Positions 32,761-46,156 are shown, numbered from the stretch's first letter. The stretch is 64,000 bases of DNA from Mucor racemosus (GCA_027405735.1 JAPEHQ010000009.1:1364001-1428000), one strand, 5' to 3'. Made by a program: numbers and translations. The notes: a model not told the origin generated them from the letters alone.

Positions 32761-35039
32761 GTGCAATGTGCTCTGAATTTATTTTTCAAAAAGTTTAGGT
32801 TTCAAATATTGATTTAAGTAACTGTTGTGAAATGCGCAGGATTTAGAATAAATAATGGAGCAAGAAAAAATGTATAATTTAATAAAGGAACTTGTTAAAT
32901 TAAATCACACACAAAAACTGAAGAGAATCTTTATTTAATATCAATAATTTGTCCTATTTATATACAAATTCTATATTACAATTATCTGTAAGATCAGCTT
33001 TGGATCGATTATATCTTTCTGACATTCCATTGTCAGGTCATTTTATTTACATTAGTAACACAGCACATTTAAGTTCAGCATATTTTATATAGCTAGATGC
33101 AACAAGTGGGTATGCCTCACATATCCCGCTTCCCGGATCTTGCTTTTTAGAAAATAAGAACAATCGAGAATGTTATCATAGATCAGTTAGCTGACTTCTT
33201 GAAAATAAGGATTACAAATCAAAAGGTTCATTATCTTACGATTAACCGGTGGATGCAACATGTTGTAAGCAAATAAATATTAGAAAATGAAAAACCTTTG
33301 TTTCTTGAATGAACTAATCTGCTAATAATTTGCAGTAAATAGCCAACACATTTTATATAACTTTATCTACTGGATGGTTTTTAAATCTTAAAAAAATATC
33401 AATTTTTCATCGAGTTATAGATAAATTAAGGTTTGATGAAAGGTAATTAACTTGAATGTGAAGCTGTGGTGCACAAAATATCTGTATTTATGAAACAATT
33501 TGAGAGCAAAATGTTTTATTTAAAACCGTAAACTAATGTAGAATTGGATGAGCTACAAAAACCATTAAATGGTCAGATGATGGTAAATATACAGATTTTT
33601 GTCAAATATTGAAAACATTTCCTAATTTCCAGTATTTTGCACATTAACAGTTTAAAAATAGACTACAGCTTGAAGCGCGCGATTTCATTTAAAGTCCGAG
33701 AGAGTCGATTTTGAAACAAGACATTAAATTTGTTTTTCGAGATTTTGATAAAACGATATGATTGTCCAATTTATAGCTCAGAAATTTTGACGCTCTTTCA
33801 AATTTCAAGCAATATTAGTGGCTCTCATCATTTGAACCATTTTTTGAGGATGTTTTTGATGGTATATTTGTCATTACTCCATGAAAAATGCAGCTACAAT
33901 TAAGAAAAAAGGTGGAAATGAAAGCAGCACATTTGGCGCATCTTGCAGTACCAAGAAAACAGAAGTGCAAATGCTTTAATGTTTCGTTTTGGGGTGATCA
34001 AAATCATTAGTCATTTGGTTGATTTTTATAAATTTGGAGATAATGCATCATTACTCGATCAAAATTATAGCTAGAATCCAGTAAAATAATGCAAATAAAC
34101 AAGAAAATTCTGCGCATTCTATATTTTTAAGAATAAATGCTTACAAAAGTCTTCATATTTCAATTTTTAATTAATAAAAGTGATTAGTCATTTAGCTGAT
34201 TTTTAAAGATTTCTACATGATGTATTGTTACTCCATCAAAAATGCGCTTAAAATAAAGCAAAATAGCACAAATAAAGCTGCACATTTGCATCCAATTAAT
34301 GCATTATAAAATATAGCTTGAAAAAAGATATAATTCTGTTTACTCGAGCTTTGAAAATGACCAATTACAGTTAAGAAATCGCTAATTATGTCGGGAACAA
34401 GCAAATTAAAATTACCATTTCATAATTTAGCCGTGTAACTTTTATTGATTATTTGCTTCATAAGAGATGCCAGTAGAGTACAATGAGATACTAGATACTA
34501 GACAGTTTGTGATTTAAATCTAGCTACAGATATGAGAATGGAATTTTAAAATTATTTGCATAAATGTATTCTGTGAAATAAAAAACGGTTTGTTTTTATG
34601 AGATCTCAACAAAAGAAGAATGTAGGAGGTACATTCCAAAAAGCTGCCACTTATTAAGGAGACACATATAATAACAAAATTTGTTTGAGAGTGAAATGAA
34701 AGGAGATTAATTTACACTTGTATAATATAATAATGTGGTTGATTTGCATGTTTTTGTGTGTAAATAATTTCCAATTAACCAAAACCTGGGTATAAATTAA
34801 TCAAAGGTGGTTGTTTAAAGTAAATTTTTAGGAATCGAAACCAAAGCCCCGTTATTGATAAAAATGTGGTGGTATTCCTTTCCCACAATAATTGTTAATG
34901 TCCAAAAAATAGGGGTACTTATCTGAAACTTTGAATTTAAATATAGCTTATATTATTATATTCTATCATTGGCCATATTCTTGAATAACTTATTCAAAAA
35001 TCTAGTATTGAATTTTTATAGTTTCGAATCTTCAAAATT
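32761..35039. other. Spacer with a degenerate tandem repeat
   Basis: No gene seen. Three diverged units of about 178 bp lie at roughly 33810-34330 (separate entry). The rest is AT-rich. Confidence 0.4.
33810..34330. repeat. Degenerate tandem repeat, about 178-bp period, three units
   Basis: The landmark (T)GATTTTTA..ATGATG..ATTACTC followed by ATCAAAAAT recurs near 33873, 34051 and 34229, about 178 bp apart. Flanking words such as ATTAGTCATTT(G/A)G(T/C)TGATTTTTA are shared by the last two units. Units are well diverged. Confidence 0.45.
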
Positions 35040-36715
35040 GGAGCATGATGTCCTCTTTTCTATAAACTATAACTAGCCTCATATTAGACACTTTTTAGCA
35101 TATACAGTACCTTAGACATTGCTAAACAGATATAAATTGGTCGCATTATAATACTTGTTCATAAATTTATTTTATATCTCACGAAAAACTGAAAAACAGG
35201 AAAAATTTACTGCGTTTTCCTTGAAATTTGAGTCCCACTTTTCATCCGTACTTTACTTTTTTTTTCCATTAAATAACACCAAGAAAAAATTACATGACAA
35301 TATACCTGAGATGTTTACCTCTAATATAAAAATAAGTATCCAGAAATATCTTATTTTTTGCAGTTGGTATAACGTTTTCAGTGCTGATGTTTCAGATTTT
35401 TACAGGTATTTCACTACTAAAAATTGAAAGCTGCTAGTAGGACATTAAACAATGAAATAATTTTAATAAAAACTTATATTTCCCTATAAAAAAAAATAAA
35501 AATTGAAAGCTTTGAGCCTTCATATCTTTGCAATGAATTAAGCTATACGAACATTTTTTAATAACAAAACTTACTTGTTTTTAAGCACTCCACAACATAT
35601 TTCAGTATAAACCGTTTTTGAGCATTTTTCATTTTTTTGACATCTTTGTAGTAGGTTTTAAGATATTCGTTAAATTGGGCCGTATTTTTTTTATATTCAC
35701 GTCGTCAACCGTGTGGAGCTCTCTTGGATCCAATTTAGTTTTTCTCAAAATATTGATTTTTCGTGGAGATATCCTTAAAAATGCGTGCAAAGAGATTTCT
35801 TCGATTCTACCTCCCAATTTTCCCTTGTATACCCTCATCCTAAATTCTGAATTTAAAAAAAAATCAGAAAAATCTTATTTTCTCTACGAAAATTGCAGCT
35901 AGAAGGTTCAACAATGGCTCAATTGATAGATAATTTTGTTGCACATTATTTCCACTAACCATTTTTAAAGCATGTTTATGAAAAATGATGCGTATCTTCA
36001 AAAAAACCTCCAAAATTTCAATGGCATTTTGTGCAGAATTTAATGTGAAACATCTGTTTGCATTTTATTTAGCTGGATGCAGAATTTGAAACTGTACAAA
36101 AACCATTTAATATGTTATCTCAACTTTGCAGTTCATGAGCCATTAAGCAATTTTGTTTTTTTGGTAATTTTCTGGTCGATTTTACAAATCAATTTTGGAA
36201 CTCAGTTAGCACAGGGTTAAGCTCTAATGTAAACTATTATTTTGATTATATCAACGAAAAATCAATATTTTTCGCTGAAACAAAAAATGCAAAGTAGCTT
36301 AGAGTTAGATCTACCTTGTGAATACAAAAAATCAACACCTTAATTTAGGCGCTCAATTTTTTACGATATATTTTAGGTAAATCTTGGTCAATTATGGTCA
36401 ACATCTGACCAGTGTACTTATATTATGGAATTAATATTTCTATTTTTCGAGAGATATCAATGGCTTATAAAGTGAAGGGTGAATGAAGGTGTACGTCTCC
36501 TTCAAAGATTTTACGAGATTCGACTCAATATTAAGCGAAAACATTTGAAAACCATTTAAAAGCCATCTGAAACCTACTTCCCTACAGTCGTAAGAACCAA
36601 CAACAAAATCCCTATCTCAGCAAATTTCAATCATAATAACTTTTAACTTTACATGAGAGTAGGGACACATCTTTGATACAATGATCTCAAAGAGCAACTT
36701 CCACAAACTAATATA
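35040..36715 (-). repeat. Rep2 repeat, copy 3 (inverted relative to copy 1)
   Basis: Longest Rep2 copy. Its reverse complement matches copy 1 across the whole unit, including the end near 36705 (AAGTTGCTCTTTGAGATCA in reverse). The short conserved frame runs on the minus strand 35838-35629 (MRVYKGK, then FLRISPRKINIL). Confidence 0.82.
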
Positions 36716-36726
36716 TGTGCTTCGAG

Positions 36727-37255
36727 TGTCGTATATTTTCAGGATTGATAAATATTACTTAAAAAAGAATATAATTATAAAAGAATGAGTAATTAATCAG
36801 TTCTTCAACTGTATAATAAAAACAAGATATCGTTTATTTAGATGTAAAAGTATGGCCTTTTATATTGATTAGACATTGAGATCCTGAGATGTAATTTAAG
36901 GCACTATTGAACTATTGGATCTGTTTGATAGTAATCTATGGATTGAAATGGATCAATCATAATTTAACCGTTCTTGCAGAGCTTGTGAGTTGTGTTGTTT
37001 CAATGCTGCGCTAAATATGCTTGGATGTTGATTTGATAACTACTTGATTGGTTAACTGCTGGGATGAAATAATGTGGTGTCATAATTGAGGTCCAGGCGT
37101 TCTTGGTAATTACTGGATTAAACTTGGTACGCTAGGAGTTTCTTATATCCAATATCAAGACTTGCACTTCAATACATGTCGTAGTCAATAGATTGTAAGA
37201 TGTATTGATACTGTAGAAGGTGATAATGTATGATACTAGTAGGTGGAATACAACA
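36727..37255. mobile_element. Solo LTR (529 bp) with TCGAG duplication
   Basis: Starts TGTCGTAT and ends ATACAACA. It is flanked by TCGAG at 36722-36726 and 37256-37260, a clean 5-bp target duplication. It is near-identical over its full length to 2825-3353, so this family was active fairly recently. No internal region or second LTR adjoins it. Confidence 0.88.
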
Positions 37256-37260
37256 TCGAG

Positions 37261-38460
37261 AATAAATTATTGCCAAAGTGCAGCACTTGTAGCTTACTGC
37301 GCACTTTTATTGTAAACGATTAAAATACGATCTCTATAAATACTGATCGAAGTAAGCTGCCGCTCTACATGGATATAGGTATGAATAGGTATTACAAGTA
37401 TTTCGGATACCAGCTTCCATGGGTCATTTTGCATTTTGCAAGTTTGAACAACAAGTTGGTTACCAAGTATTTCCATCTACTGAGGTCAGTAAACATATCA
37501 GTTCTCGCCGAATATGGATCCAAATGAGCTCCCGTTGCAATGGTATGTTTTATTCTAACATATATCTGATATGCTAGAATAATTAAAAATAATAAAACAA
37601 AGTAAAGTCTTGATAAATGTCAGCTTTCCAACTGTGGGTCAAACTAAAGGATCAAAACTAAACTAATCCTTATTCTTTTATTCATGAGATGTGGTTTATA
37701 TACTAATGACAGACTAGTAGATAAGGACTGCTTGAAGTGACAGTATAAATTAATAATGAGATTCATGGAGTGTAACCAAAGGTAGTGTGTATAGATAGTA
37801 GAAGGTGATAATTATACAACATGGTAGGTAATTCTAGTCTTGATACACAAAATTGCAAAAGTTCCAGCTTCACGAATTTTCTGTGGAAATGAGGACATGA
37901 AAGCGTGCATCTTTTTACACTATTTTGTATAGGTTGTTTTAGATATCCTTTGAAAAATTTTATAAAATCAAATAATGGCTCAAAATTGAATTTTGAAGCT
38001 GCACTTAATGTGTAATAAATATAAGAAAACATATATTTATTTCATTAGCCAACAGCTGTTTTTGAAGGAGTAAAGCATACGTTTTTGAGTGAAACCACTT
38101 TTATCTCTGCTTAAAAAAAATAAAGCAAGTGGAAAATTGCTTGCAATCAATGAATATTGATCCAAATGGACTGAAATTTCAAAATATTATATACTACAGT
38201 TGTAACAATTTCCAGAGGCATAATTTTAGCATCCCATTGATTTACTGGTTAAATCGTAGGGATCAAATGCCCAGTTTTTTCAAATGGGATTTGTGGCTTC
38301 GCAGACCATTTTAAATTAGAAACAGTGTTAAACCAGCCAAAATCAGCATTTATGACAATGTCAGCTACCGAAATTGATAAGTAAGCGTCCTCTTTATGCA
38401 TAATCAAAGTTTTAGTGGAATGTGTGTTAAACCTATCTTTTGATAACTATCGTCAGATTT
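37261..38460. repeat. Rep3 repeat, copy 2
   Basis: Matches the reverse complement of 61890-62353 from CAGTTCTCGCCG..ATATGGATC through the CATTTCATTAGCCAACAGCTG region, and copy 4 further right. On the minus strand 37830-38032 reads like protein (KFNFEPLFDFIK, then YLKQPI and NSVKRC) in the same frame as the other copy. The LTR at 37546-37821 breaks it. Confidence 0.8.
37546..37821. mobile_element. Solo LTR (276 bp) with TGGTA duplication
   Basis: Starts TGTTTTATTC and ends TTATACAACA. It is flanked by TGGTA at 37541-37545 and 37822-37826. The Rep3 copy at 61890-62353 gives the empty site. The 3' part (GTAGAAGGTGATAAT) resembles the end of the 529-bp LTR family, so the two are probably related. 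It interrupts the Rep3 coding-like frame. Confidence 0.88.
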
Positions 38461-38750
38461 TAGATAATGATTTGAATAACTATAAGCAAATAAATACTAG
38501 GAAAAATACCAGATATTATGTAAACTTCACTGAATAAATAATATATTACATATAATGCAGGATACATGAAGTGAAATGTTCAATGATATATTATCGGATA
38601 CTCAAACTGATCTAGTCTATTTATGAATCTATTGTACACAAAATATGGACTTCATGATGAATATTACTCTGCGTTTACTACGTCCAAGTTTATTTTCTAA
38701 CTATGGCATAGATTCCCTACAAAAGGTACGTAAAAACTAGTTGAATCTCA

Positions 38751-40604
38751 TTACTTTTTTTTCACTTTATCCAGCACCTTTTTGATATAAAGTTCCAGCA
38801 GCTCGATACAAACGCTAGCATCTTCTAGGGAATCATGGCCTTCAGTACCTGTCTGGATAAACTTCTTTAGATGAGTCGAGGTTAACCCACGCAAACTGTT
38901 TCTGTATGGAAGGCCATTTTTATGTGGGAAAAGCTTTATATACGTTACTTGTTAGCTTAAAAAAATCAAAAAAAAAAAAAAAATCAAGTAAAACAACTTA
39001 CAGCCACTGTATCAATCACATTGGTATGAACGATTCTTAATGCATTTAAATCATTTTCCAAACCATGACCCACAATAATAGTATCTTGGTCAATATATTT
39101 GAAAAGTTCTTTTCTTAGACCCTCTAAATCAAACTTGACGCCTTTCAGTGTTGTGATACCACTATAATGTGAATTTAGATCCACAATCATATTATATGGC
39201 AGCACTATTTCGTCCACCAAGACCTTCATATCCTCATCAACAGCTGTCAAACGAATCAGTTCCATTCCTGCAGTCGTGTATCCCATCTCACAATCCAACG
39301 CAACTAATCTTTGTCTTTTATTAGAAGTGATACGGGGTGGTGCCTTGATATATGGAATCTTTTTGTGTAGTACAGTCGTATCTTCATCTTTGTAGACATG
39401 TGGGCCTCTTGTACATCCCACACTACCCAGAGGATCTTCACAACATGCGTATACTTTTTCCTTTAACCCATCTACCTTCATCACTCTTATTCTATTAGGA
39501 TGATATACACATGCATCCATATCATTTTTATCCAAAATGGCTTTGATCAGATAATCTTGTCGACAGCGATCACACTCATGAATGGTGCCCACCATTTCAG
39601 TTGCTTTCAGAGACGACGAGTTTGTATCGTCTAATAATTCAGGCAATGGATACTTTAATTCTTTCAACATATCCAAGTCGACGATGCATTCGTTTATTCT
39701 ATCTATCCAAGCCATCTTTGAAGCTGCTGCTTGTTTGGGATCCACCCATTCACCATCTAATCCTACGTCTGTAGCGCCTGTACTGAGAGGTCGTTTCTTT
39801 AAATGCATAAGCGTATTTGCTGCTGATTGCTTATAACCTGCTTGATTAGATGTAGATGTTAAAATCTTTTCTTCTTGTTGTTTAGCATGTTCTGTTGCTA
39901 CTGTTGGGCATTCTCCTAATATAGGTTGATAAATACGAGTAAATGCTTCATATAATTTAGTTGCAATCAGCTAAGGAAAGGGTTGAGTTATCGCTATAAA
40001 ACACAATCGATATTATGTTTACCTGTCGCACTTTGAGTGGTATATTAGATTTGATAGTGGGAATCACTGTTGGTGGCCCTGTAGGCTTTGCTTTAAACTA
40101 TCAAACGTATTTAGGTCAAACCATCATTCAATGTTTTTACATTTATTCGGTAAATACTTACTGTGGCTGTATGTGCTGTTCTCTTTCTAGCTTCCACTGC
40201 ACTCATAGCAATTGTTGGTTTTGTCAATGGTGGCATTGTTTTGGGAGGTCTATTCATTATTGAAGAAGTTGATTCATACTTTTTTGACGTAGACACAGCT
40301 GATGCAGTCTTTGGAACTGTTTTTGGCGCTACGATTTACATTATTTACAGCTATATTTCAGGATATACACTATGGGTTTACCTTCTGGAATAAGTGTAGG
40401 TACTATAGGAACTGGTCTGCTTAAAGAAGCCACAGGCTCTGCCTTTTTTACCAGTTCCGTTGCAAGTTTTTGCCTTTTAACTTGCTCTAAGGGACGATCT
40501 TCATCAGTTCTTTGTGTTTTATGGGAATAAAAACAAGGGCTACGAGAGCAATTTGGGTACAATGGACATGGAATCGATTTAAAAAGGCCTAATGATGGCA
40601 GCAT
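38751..40604 (-). CDS. REX3: RNA exonuclease Rex3-like, DEDDh 3'-5' exonuclease
   Basis: Trims 3' ends of structured RNAs; yeast Rex3 matures RNase MRP RNA. Minus-strand exons 40604-40382, 40328-40162, 40097-40023, 39970-39002 and 38933-38751, all in phase, give 538 residues. The N-terminus MLPSLGLFKSIPCPLYPNC with CFYSH is a CCCH-like start typical of REX3/REXO1. IPLKVRQKLIATKLYEAF spans two exon joins, a conserved helix. A Cys/His cluster (CDRC, CVYH, CC, GC..H) precedes the exonuclease domain. Catalytic residues: D381 and E383 (LDCEMG), D462 (GHGLENDL), H511 and D516 (GHDSLEDA). Introns are 52-68 nt. The last acceptor is AAG. The gene lies 800 bp downstream of ATG11 on the same strand. Confidence 0.93.
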
Positions 40605-41408
40605 ATTAATTGATGAAGAGTCAATTGTGAAAAAAATTTGTGCTCCTCATCATATTTTAATGAATAATGCCTATCGCCTATTGAAATTAGAAACAGCAAT
40701 GAAAATGAACTGGAAATATAAATATTCAAAGAAATATTTCTCTATCAACTGTAATGTACAATACAAAATATTACTTTTTATTGACTTTTAAACAGTATAT
40801 TTTCATGCTAGTATTTTTATTTTAGAGATTTCAATGTATCTAAAATATCAATTTAACCCTTAAAGTCGAGTCCATTAAAATTTATGTGAAATTAAGACTT
40901 CTGCTTGATTTATCGTCATCAAGCATAGAAAAATTTAGTATGTTTGTGGATTGAATTAAGGTCGACATGGCCAATTCTGTCATGGTCCTCTGTAGTAAAC
41001 TGCCAACAGAAAATGTGAATATTCATGTCAGTATCATAGGAATAACGATCCCAATGTAATGGCAATCAAGCCTAAACGAGTAATTGATTAAAGTATACAA
41101 TATATCATATAAAGTATCGATTTAAGACATTAAAATTGCATGAATATACCTGCTTTAAATCTCTTTTACTCTGTGATCAACATATATAACCTAAAAATTC
41201 AATGCATATTTCATATCGAGGTTAGTAGCAATTGTATCCGTCCCTCAAATATCATCATATCTTCAAAATCTGTTGTTGTTATCCATTGTACTAAGACTAT
41301 CACTTTTGAATCTTTTGATACATCTTTGCAATCTATATATATATATATAAATACATGCATCTAAAAAGATAAATCATTTATATATAATAAAACTCTGAGA
41401 GTAATTTA
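40605..41408. other. Spacer between ATG11 and REX3
   Basis: Serves as ATG11 3' flank and REX3 promoter. A minus-strand stretch near 41210-41290 (FEDMMIFEGRIQLL) is open but isolated. A TACTAAC branch-like motif sits at about 41223-41229, so a 5' leader intron of REX3 is conceivable but unproven. Confidence 0.35.
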
Positions 41409-44400
41409 TTAGGTATTGTAGCTATGAACTGAACTAGGAGTTAATATTGCTCTATTGCTATTAACGACTTCACGAGGATATGTAATGGAAGCAAGCCCAG
41501 AGTCATGGGTAATATGTCTTTTTTTGCTTGGATGTTGCTTATTATTGCGCCAATTTTCGACTTCAATTAAACGATATGTGATACCATTACCAAGTCCATA
41601 TGGGTTCGATTCGGGAACTGCCTCATCTGTAACGTATTCAGTTATTGAGACAATTCTACCTACAATCCATTCTCTACTTTGCATTTGGGCTGCAATATTT
41701 TCAGTGCTCTTCAAAAAATAATGAGGAGCATTAATATTGAAAGCGGCCCAAGGCTTACCTGTTGAATTACGGGTAGGGAGGAGCAATGCCAAGTCTCCTA
41801 CTTTAAAACTAAATATGAAATGTGTGAGTTGTGAATAAAAAATTGGATTAGTACATCTGTCATACTTTCTAAATGCGATTCTTTCAGTGTATTCTCTGAT
41901 TAATGCGTCATATTTTTCTATTGAAGTGGTTAGAAATCTATGCAAACCAGCATAATATAATAGCAAAAGGTACCTTTGATGCTTCTATATTCCTTTTTAA
42001 ACTGCTTGGCTTGGTTATAAGTGTCGCGGACATACTTGACAACACTAAATACAAATTTTTGGGTATTGACACCAGATGATACTTGTAGGATTTCATTCCA
42101 AATAGCAGCATCATCATCGCTTGGAGTGACCATAGTAGTAAGAGCAATTAACTCGCTCTTCTCCATTGGCATCTGTAATTGAGTAACTATTTCGAATATA
42201 ACATGCTTTCTAAACTCTTCAAGTTTATCAGCCATTCTGCTTGCCACAGATCTCCATTCATTATGTTTATCAATAAGATTGGAATAACCTTCAGTGACAT
42301 CGGCTAATTCTTGTGTTGCTGCTTCAAGATTCTCTTTATTTATACTGAATTCCTTTTCGAATCCTTCTAGATTTTCTCTAAACAAATCTACATAGCCATC
42401 CAAGCTCATTAAATGGAGATCTTGATCATTAGGTCGGAACCGTTTAAGTAGTTTTCTGACAGCTACATCTACTGCCTTTTGCTCTTCCTTGATAGCTTTG
42501 AGTTCTTCATTCTTGGAATACCAATCATCTTGACATTGCTTCACCATAGATCGAGTTTGCTCTTGTAGTTCTTTGATCTGTTCGGTTGCACGATCCTTTT
42601 CTTCCATATCAGCATGCATTTTACATAATTGCTCTTCATGAGATGCACGTTCTGTCTCTAATTTCTCTTTTACAGCGTCCATATTTTCACAGAGTTGCTC
42701 GAAACGACGTTGTAATTCCACTTGTTCATGTTTAATATCAACCGCTTTTTGTTTCTCTTGTTCGATTTGGGTATTTAATTGGTTGATTTCGTCTTTGTGT
42801 TTTGATACGATAGAGTTTAGTTTAGAGGCATATTTATTCTCGAAATCGTCCTTTGAACGTTTCTCATTATCAATTTGCGTATTCAATAGTTTGATTTCAT
42901 TTTGATGATCAATAAAGATACAATTGAGCTCTGAAGAATGCTCAATCTCAAGATTCTTTTTCATACGTTCCTCTTCCTCTAATTTATATTGTAGATCAGC
43001 CAGCTAAAAAATAATGGCGATTAGTGCAGGTTAAATGACTTTTTTTTTAATACAATCAAACTACCTTGGCGTTGAAATCTTCTTCTGCACTTGCAATTCT
43101 AAAGTCTGCCGATTTGTCTTTATTTTTAATTTCATTCAAGAACTATCGAAAAAGGTTATTAAAAATATAATGTATTACAAAGCAACAGCATTGACTTACA
43201 CTTCGTTTAGCAGATTCGAGGTCTTCTTTTTCAGTTTCCAGCTAAAATATAAACATTTGTTAGTAATCTACACAATATAATCATCTGAATCAGCAACTTA
43301 CGTTTTTGATAACGTCTTTCAATTGACTAATTTCCTCTGTTTGATCCAAATTTTCTTGCTCTAAACGATCGATTTCTTCTTTTGCAACATCGAGATCAGC
43401 TTTTGCAATGGTTATTTCCTTTTCAGATGTGCCCTTTTTAGATTGAATTAACTCCTTTTCTCGCTTCAACTCTTCAATCTCTCGCTTTAGTTTTTCATTC
43501 TCTTCTAATAATGTTTTATCGTTGCCAATCAACTGATATATGGATGAAGTGGGCGAGGTTAGTTTTGAAGATCTGATATCCACTGCATCTATATCGAGCA
43601 TAGATTGTCTAACCTCTTCAGGTTTTATCATGGCCATTGAACCTTGTATTTCTCCAAATGTTATGGGATCGTTTGCATCAAATAAATTCTCCCTAATAGA
43701 AGTAATCCATTGCAACCTCATACTATCCAATTCCTTTTTCATATTATTGAGAATATTGAATAGCGATTTATCTTTTTCTGTTTTTCTTGAAGATCCACTA
43801 GAATCACTACGGCCGCTGCTACTTCCAGGGCTATCTGATGCTCGAGAACTGCTTGCAATTCCAGGTGTATCCACATAAAGATGATGAATAACAGAAATAA
43901 ACTCAGTGATATCTTCAATACGTAAATTAATACGGGTATTATCGTCGTTGCCATTGATAGAAATTTCGGATTGAGGGGATGCTCTATCGATTTCAGGCAC
44001 TAAATTAAGTGCTAAATGTGAGATCATGCAACAGTATTCAGACACATTTACTTACTTGAAAGTTTAAATGGGATTTCTTTAATGACTTTTTGTCTGAAAT
44101 ATTCTCTACGGTTTTCTTCAGTGGATCGATATTGACCAAGAACATCACCTATTAAACTTGAATTGGCAACAAGGAGCTATTTCAATGATAAAATGAGTTT
44201 GTGATCTAATCAGGTATAACTTGAACATATTTACAGTTGTGTATTCCTTTCTACGAAGTAGTTCAATCATAACAGTACCCTAAATTCATGTTAATAATAC
44301 ACACACATGGAACATCATATTTGTATACTTACATATGAAAATACAATTTGAGGAAGTATTTGTAAATCATTGCCTTTATATTTCTGGTGAAAGCTTTCCA

Positions 44401-46031
44401 TAAACTGTACATTGCTATCCATTTTAATATTCACTTCATGTAGCATCATTTGGAAACTGGAGATAATTCTCATGCAATTAATAAAAACAGAGATTGCCCT
44501 TCTTTTTGAATTTAGCAGTTGTTCTGTTCTTTGTCGTACAGCTAGCTCGTATTTAGCCATTTCAGGCAATAATTCTTTGATGTTTATTGCTGCAAAATGT
44601 AAAAATGAATCAAAGACTTTTGATGCTGAAGAGAAATTCTTTGAACCTCTTCTTGTTAATGGATTAGGGGACGATCCAATAGCAGACATGTCAGCTCCAG
44701 GAGAAATACCATCGTTTGAAAGTGCTGTTGATTCACCAAATCGAGAACTATCTAATGATAGTGAATTGAATTGTGCCGATAAAGGTGTTTCGCTCAAGAG
44801 CGAAAGTTTCTCATAGGCTCGCTGTAAATCTCGCTTAACTTTGATTCGTTTTTCTTTTAGTTTTTTCATAAATCCATTGATTTCTTCAAATAGGTCATGC
44901 AAATGATACATGTTGATGCTTCTTTGAACTCTGTCGTGCAAAAAGTTGGTATCAGCATCTATTTGATCGATAAAGGTTTTCATTTCAGCAGAATCTACTG
45001 ATAAACGATCGCATAATTTCATTGTATCTGATTTGATTTGGACTATAATCTTTTTATCTACAAAATCAATCAAATATTGTTTGGGTTGATCATCGGGTAT
45101 TAAGACTTTTCTAACTGAATCATGTATTTTAAGCTTGTTCAAGAATAATAAATCTCGATCGACATTCACTAGAATTGGTCTCTGTTTAGCTAATTCTTGA
45201 TCTGTTTTCCGCAGATATCTAGAAAGTCTTGCTTTGGTGGGATTTGAATGGGTTTCGAGGTTTTTCATTGCAACGTTCAATGCATTTCTTTGTATTTCAA
45301 GTTCATTTACTATTTTACCAGACAACTCGAAATGCGTAGTTGCTGTATCTATTAATGACTGAAAGAAGAAGAAAAAAGTCAGTATCAATCTATCTATCTA
45401 TGAGAATATACAATATATTTACCCTGCTATAATTATCAATAGCATTGAATAATTTTAAAGATTCCTTGCAGGCATCGTCAATTGATAGTGTTTTAATCGA
45501 CTTTTTAAATTGTTTAGTCAATGAGGTCCCTATAGTTTAAAAGTATTAATTTTAATAAACTTCATGCTGAGCAAAATGAAGCAATTTATACCATCAATTG
45601 GAAGTATTAGACGTTCTAATACTGGTATTTCTTCTTCCAATACAAACTGAATATTTTCTTCTTCTTCAGAAAGATAGCATCTGGTATCATAACATAAAAC
45701 AATAGATTCGTCCTACAAGAAGAAAAAAAAAAGACTCTTTAACATGCTTATTCGATAATCATTGTGAACAAAACCTACGCTTCCTTGAGATTGAATCACT
45801 TGAGTTAAATTTGTATCTCTAACTTGAATACCTAGACTTGTCATCAACACTTGATTTTCGATAGGCACTCCACAGGCATTTTCTATTGTCTCTTTTAATT
45901 CAGATAAACTAAAAATATCGGTTAGTCCTTTCTCTTTGGTTTTTGACACTCTGCTTTTTTATTTACGTTTTGATATTATTGGTATTGGAACATTTTATCT
46001 GTATTCCTGTTTCAGATCTATACACTTTCAT
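41409..46031 (-). CDS. ATG11: Autophagy scaffold Atg11 (FIP200/RB1CC1-like)
   Basis: Scaffold that links cargo receptors to the Atg1 kinase at the phagophore in selective autophagy. Thirteen minus-strand exons: 46031-45967, 45908-45779, 45712-45592, 45529-45423, 45358-44333, 44279-44235, 44176-44056, 43999-43302, 43241-43200, 43142-43065, 43003-41974, 41917-41866 and 41808-41409; 1304 residues. The start MKVYRSETG joins LSELKETIENACGVP over a 58-nt intron with a perfect CTAAC branch point. The middle is coiled coil. The last 130 residues are the claw domain (NFKVGDLALLLPTRN, PWAAFNINAPHYFL, YRLIEVENW). Exon 8 has two in-phase acceptors (43999 or 44011); 43999 gives a 56-nt intron of normal length. 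A 38-T tract lies about 125 bp upstream. Confidence 0.94.
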
Positions 46032-46154
46032 TTTATTTTGCTGTTTATTGGGAAAAAATAAGAGTGAAAAGTAAGAGAAAAGAAGAAGAAATAAAAATAT
46101 CAAGCACCAAACTAGTTTTTTTTGCTCTTTGGCATAAGCCCTTTCTATATTTTT

Positions 46155-46156
<2 letters not shown>

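Noticed and set aside
40015..40393. Plus-strand frames across REX3
   Set aside because: Antisense to well-supported REX3 exons and introns.
45713..45949. Frame starting with GTG at 45949 as the ATG11 start
   Set aside because: The region 45966-45909 is a 58-nt intron with a CTAAC branch point. The true start is ATG 46031, which gives the expected MKVYRSETG N-terminus.
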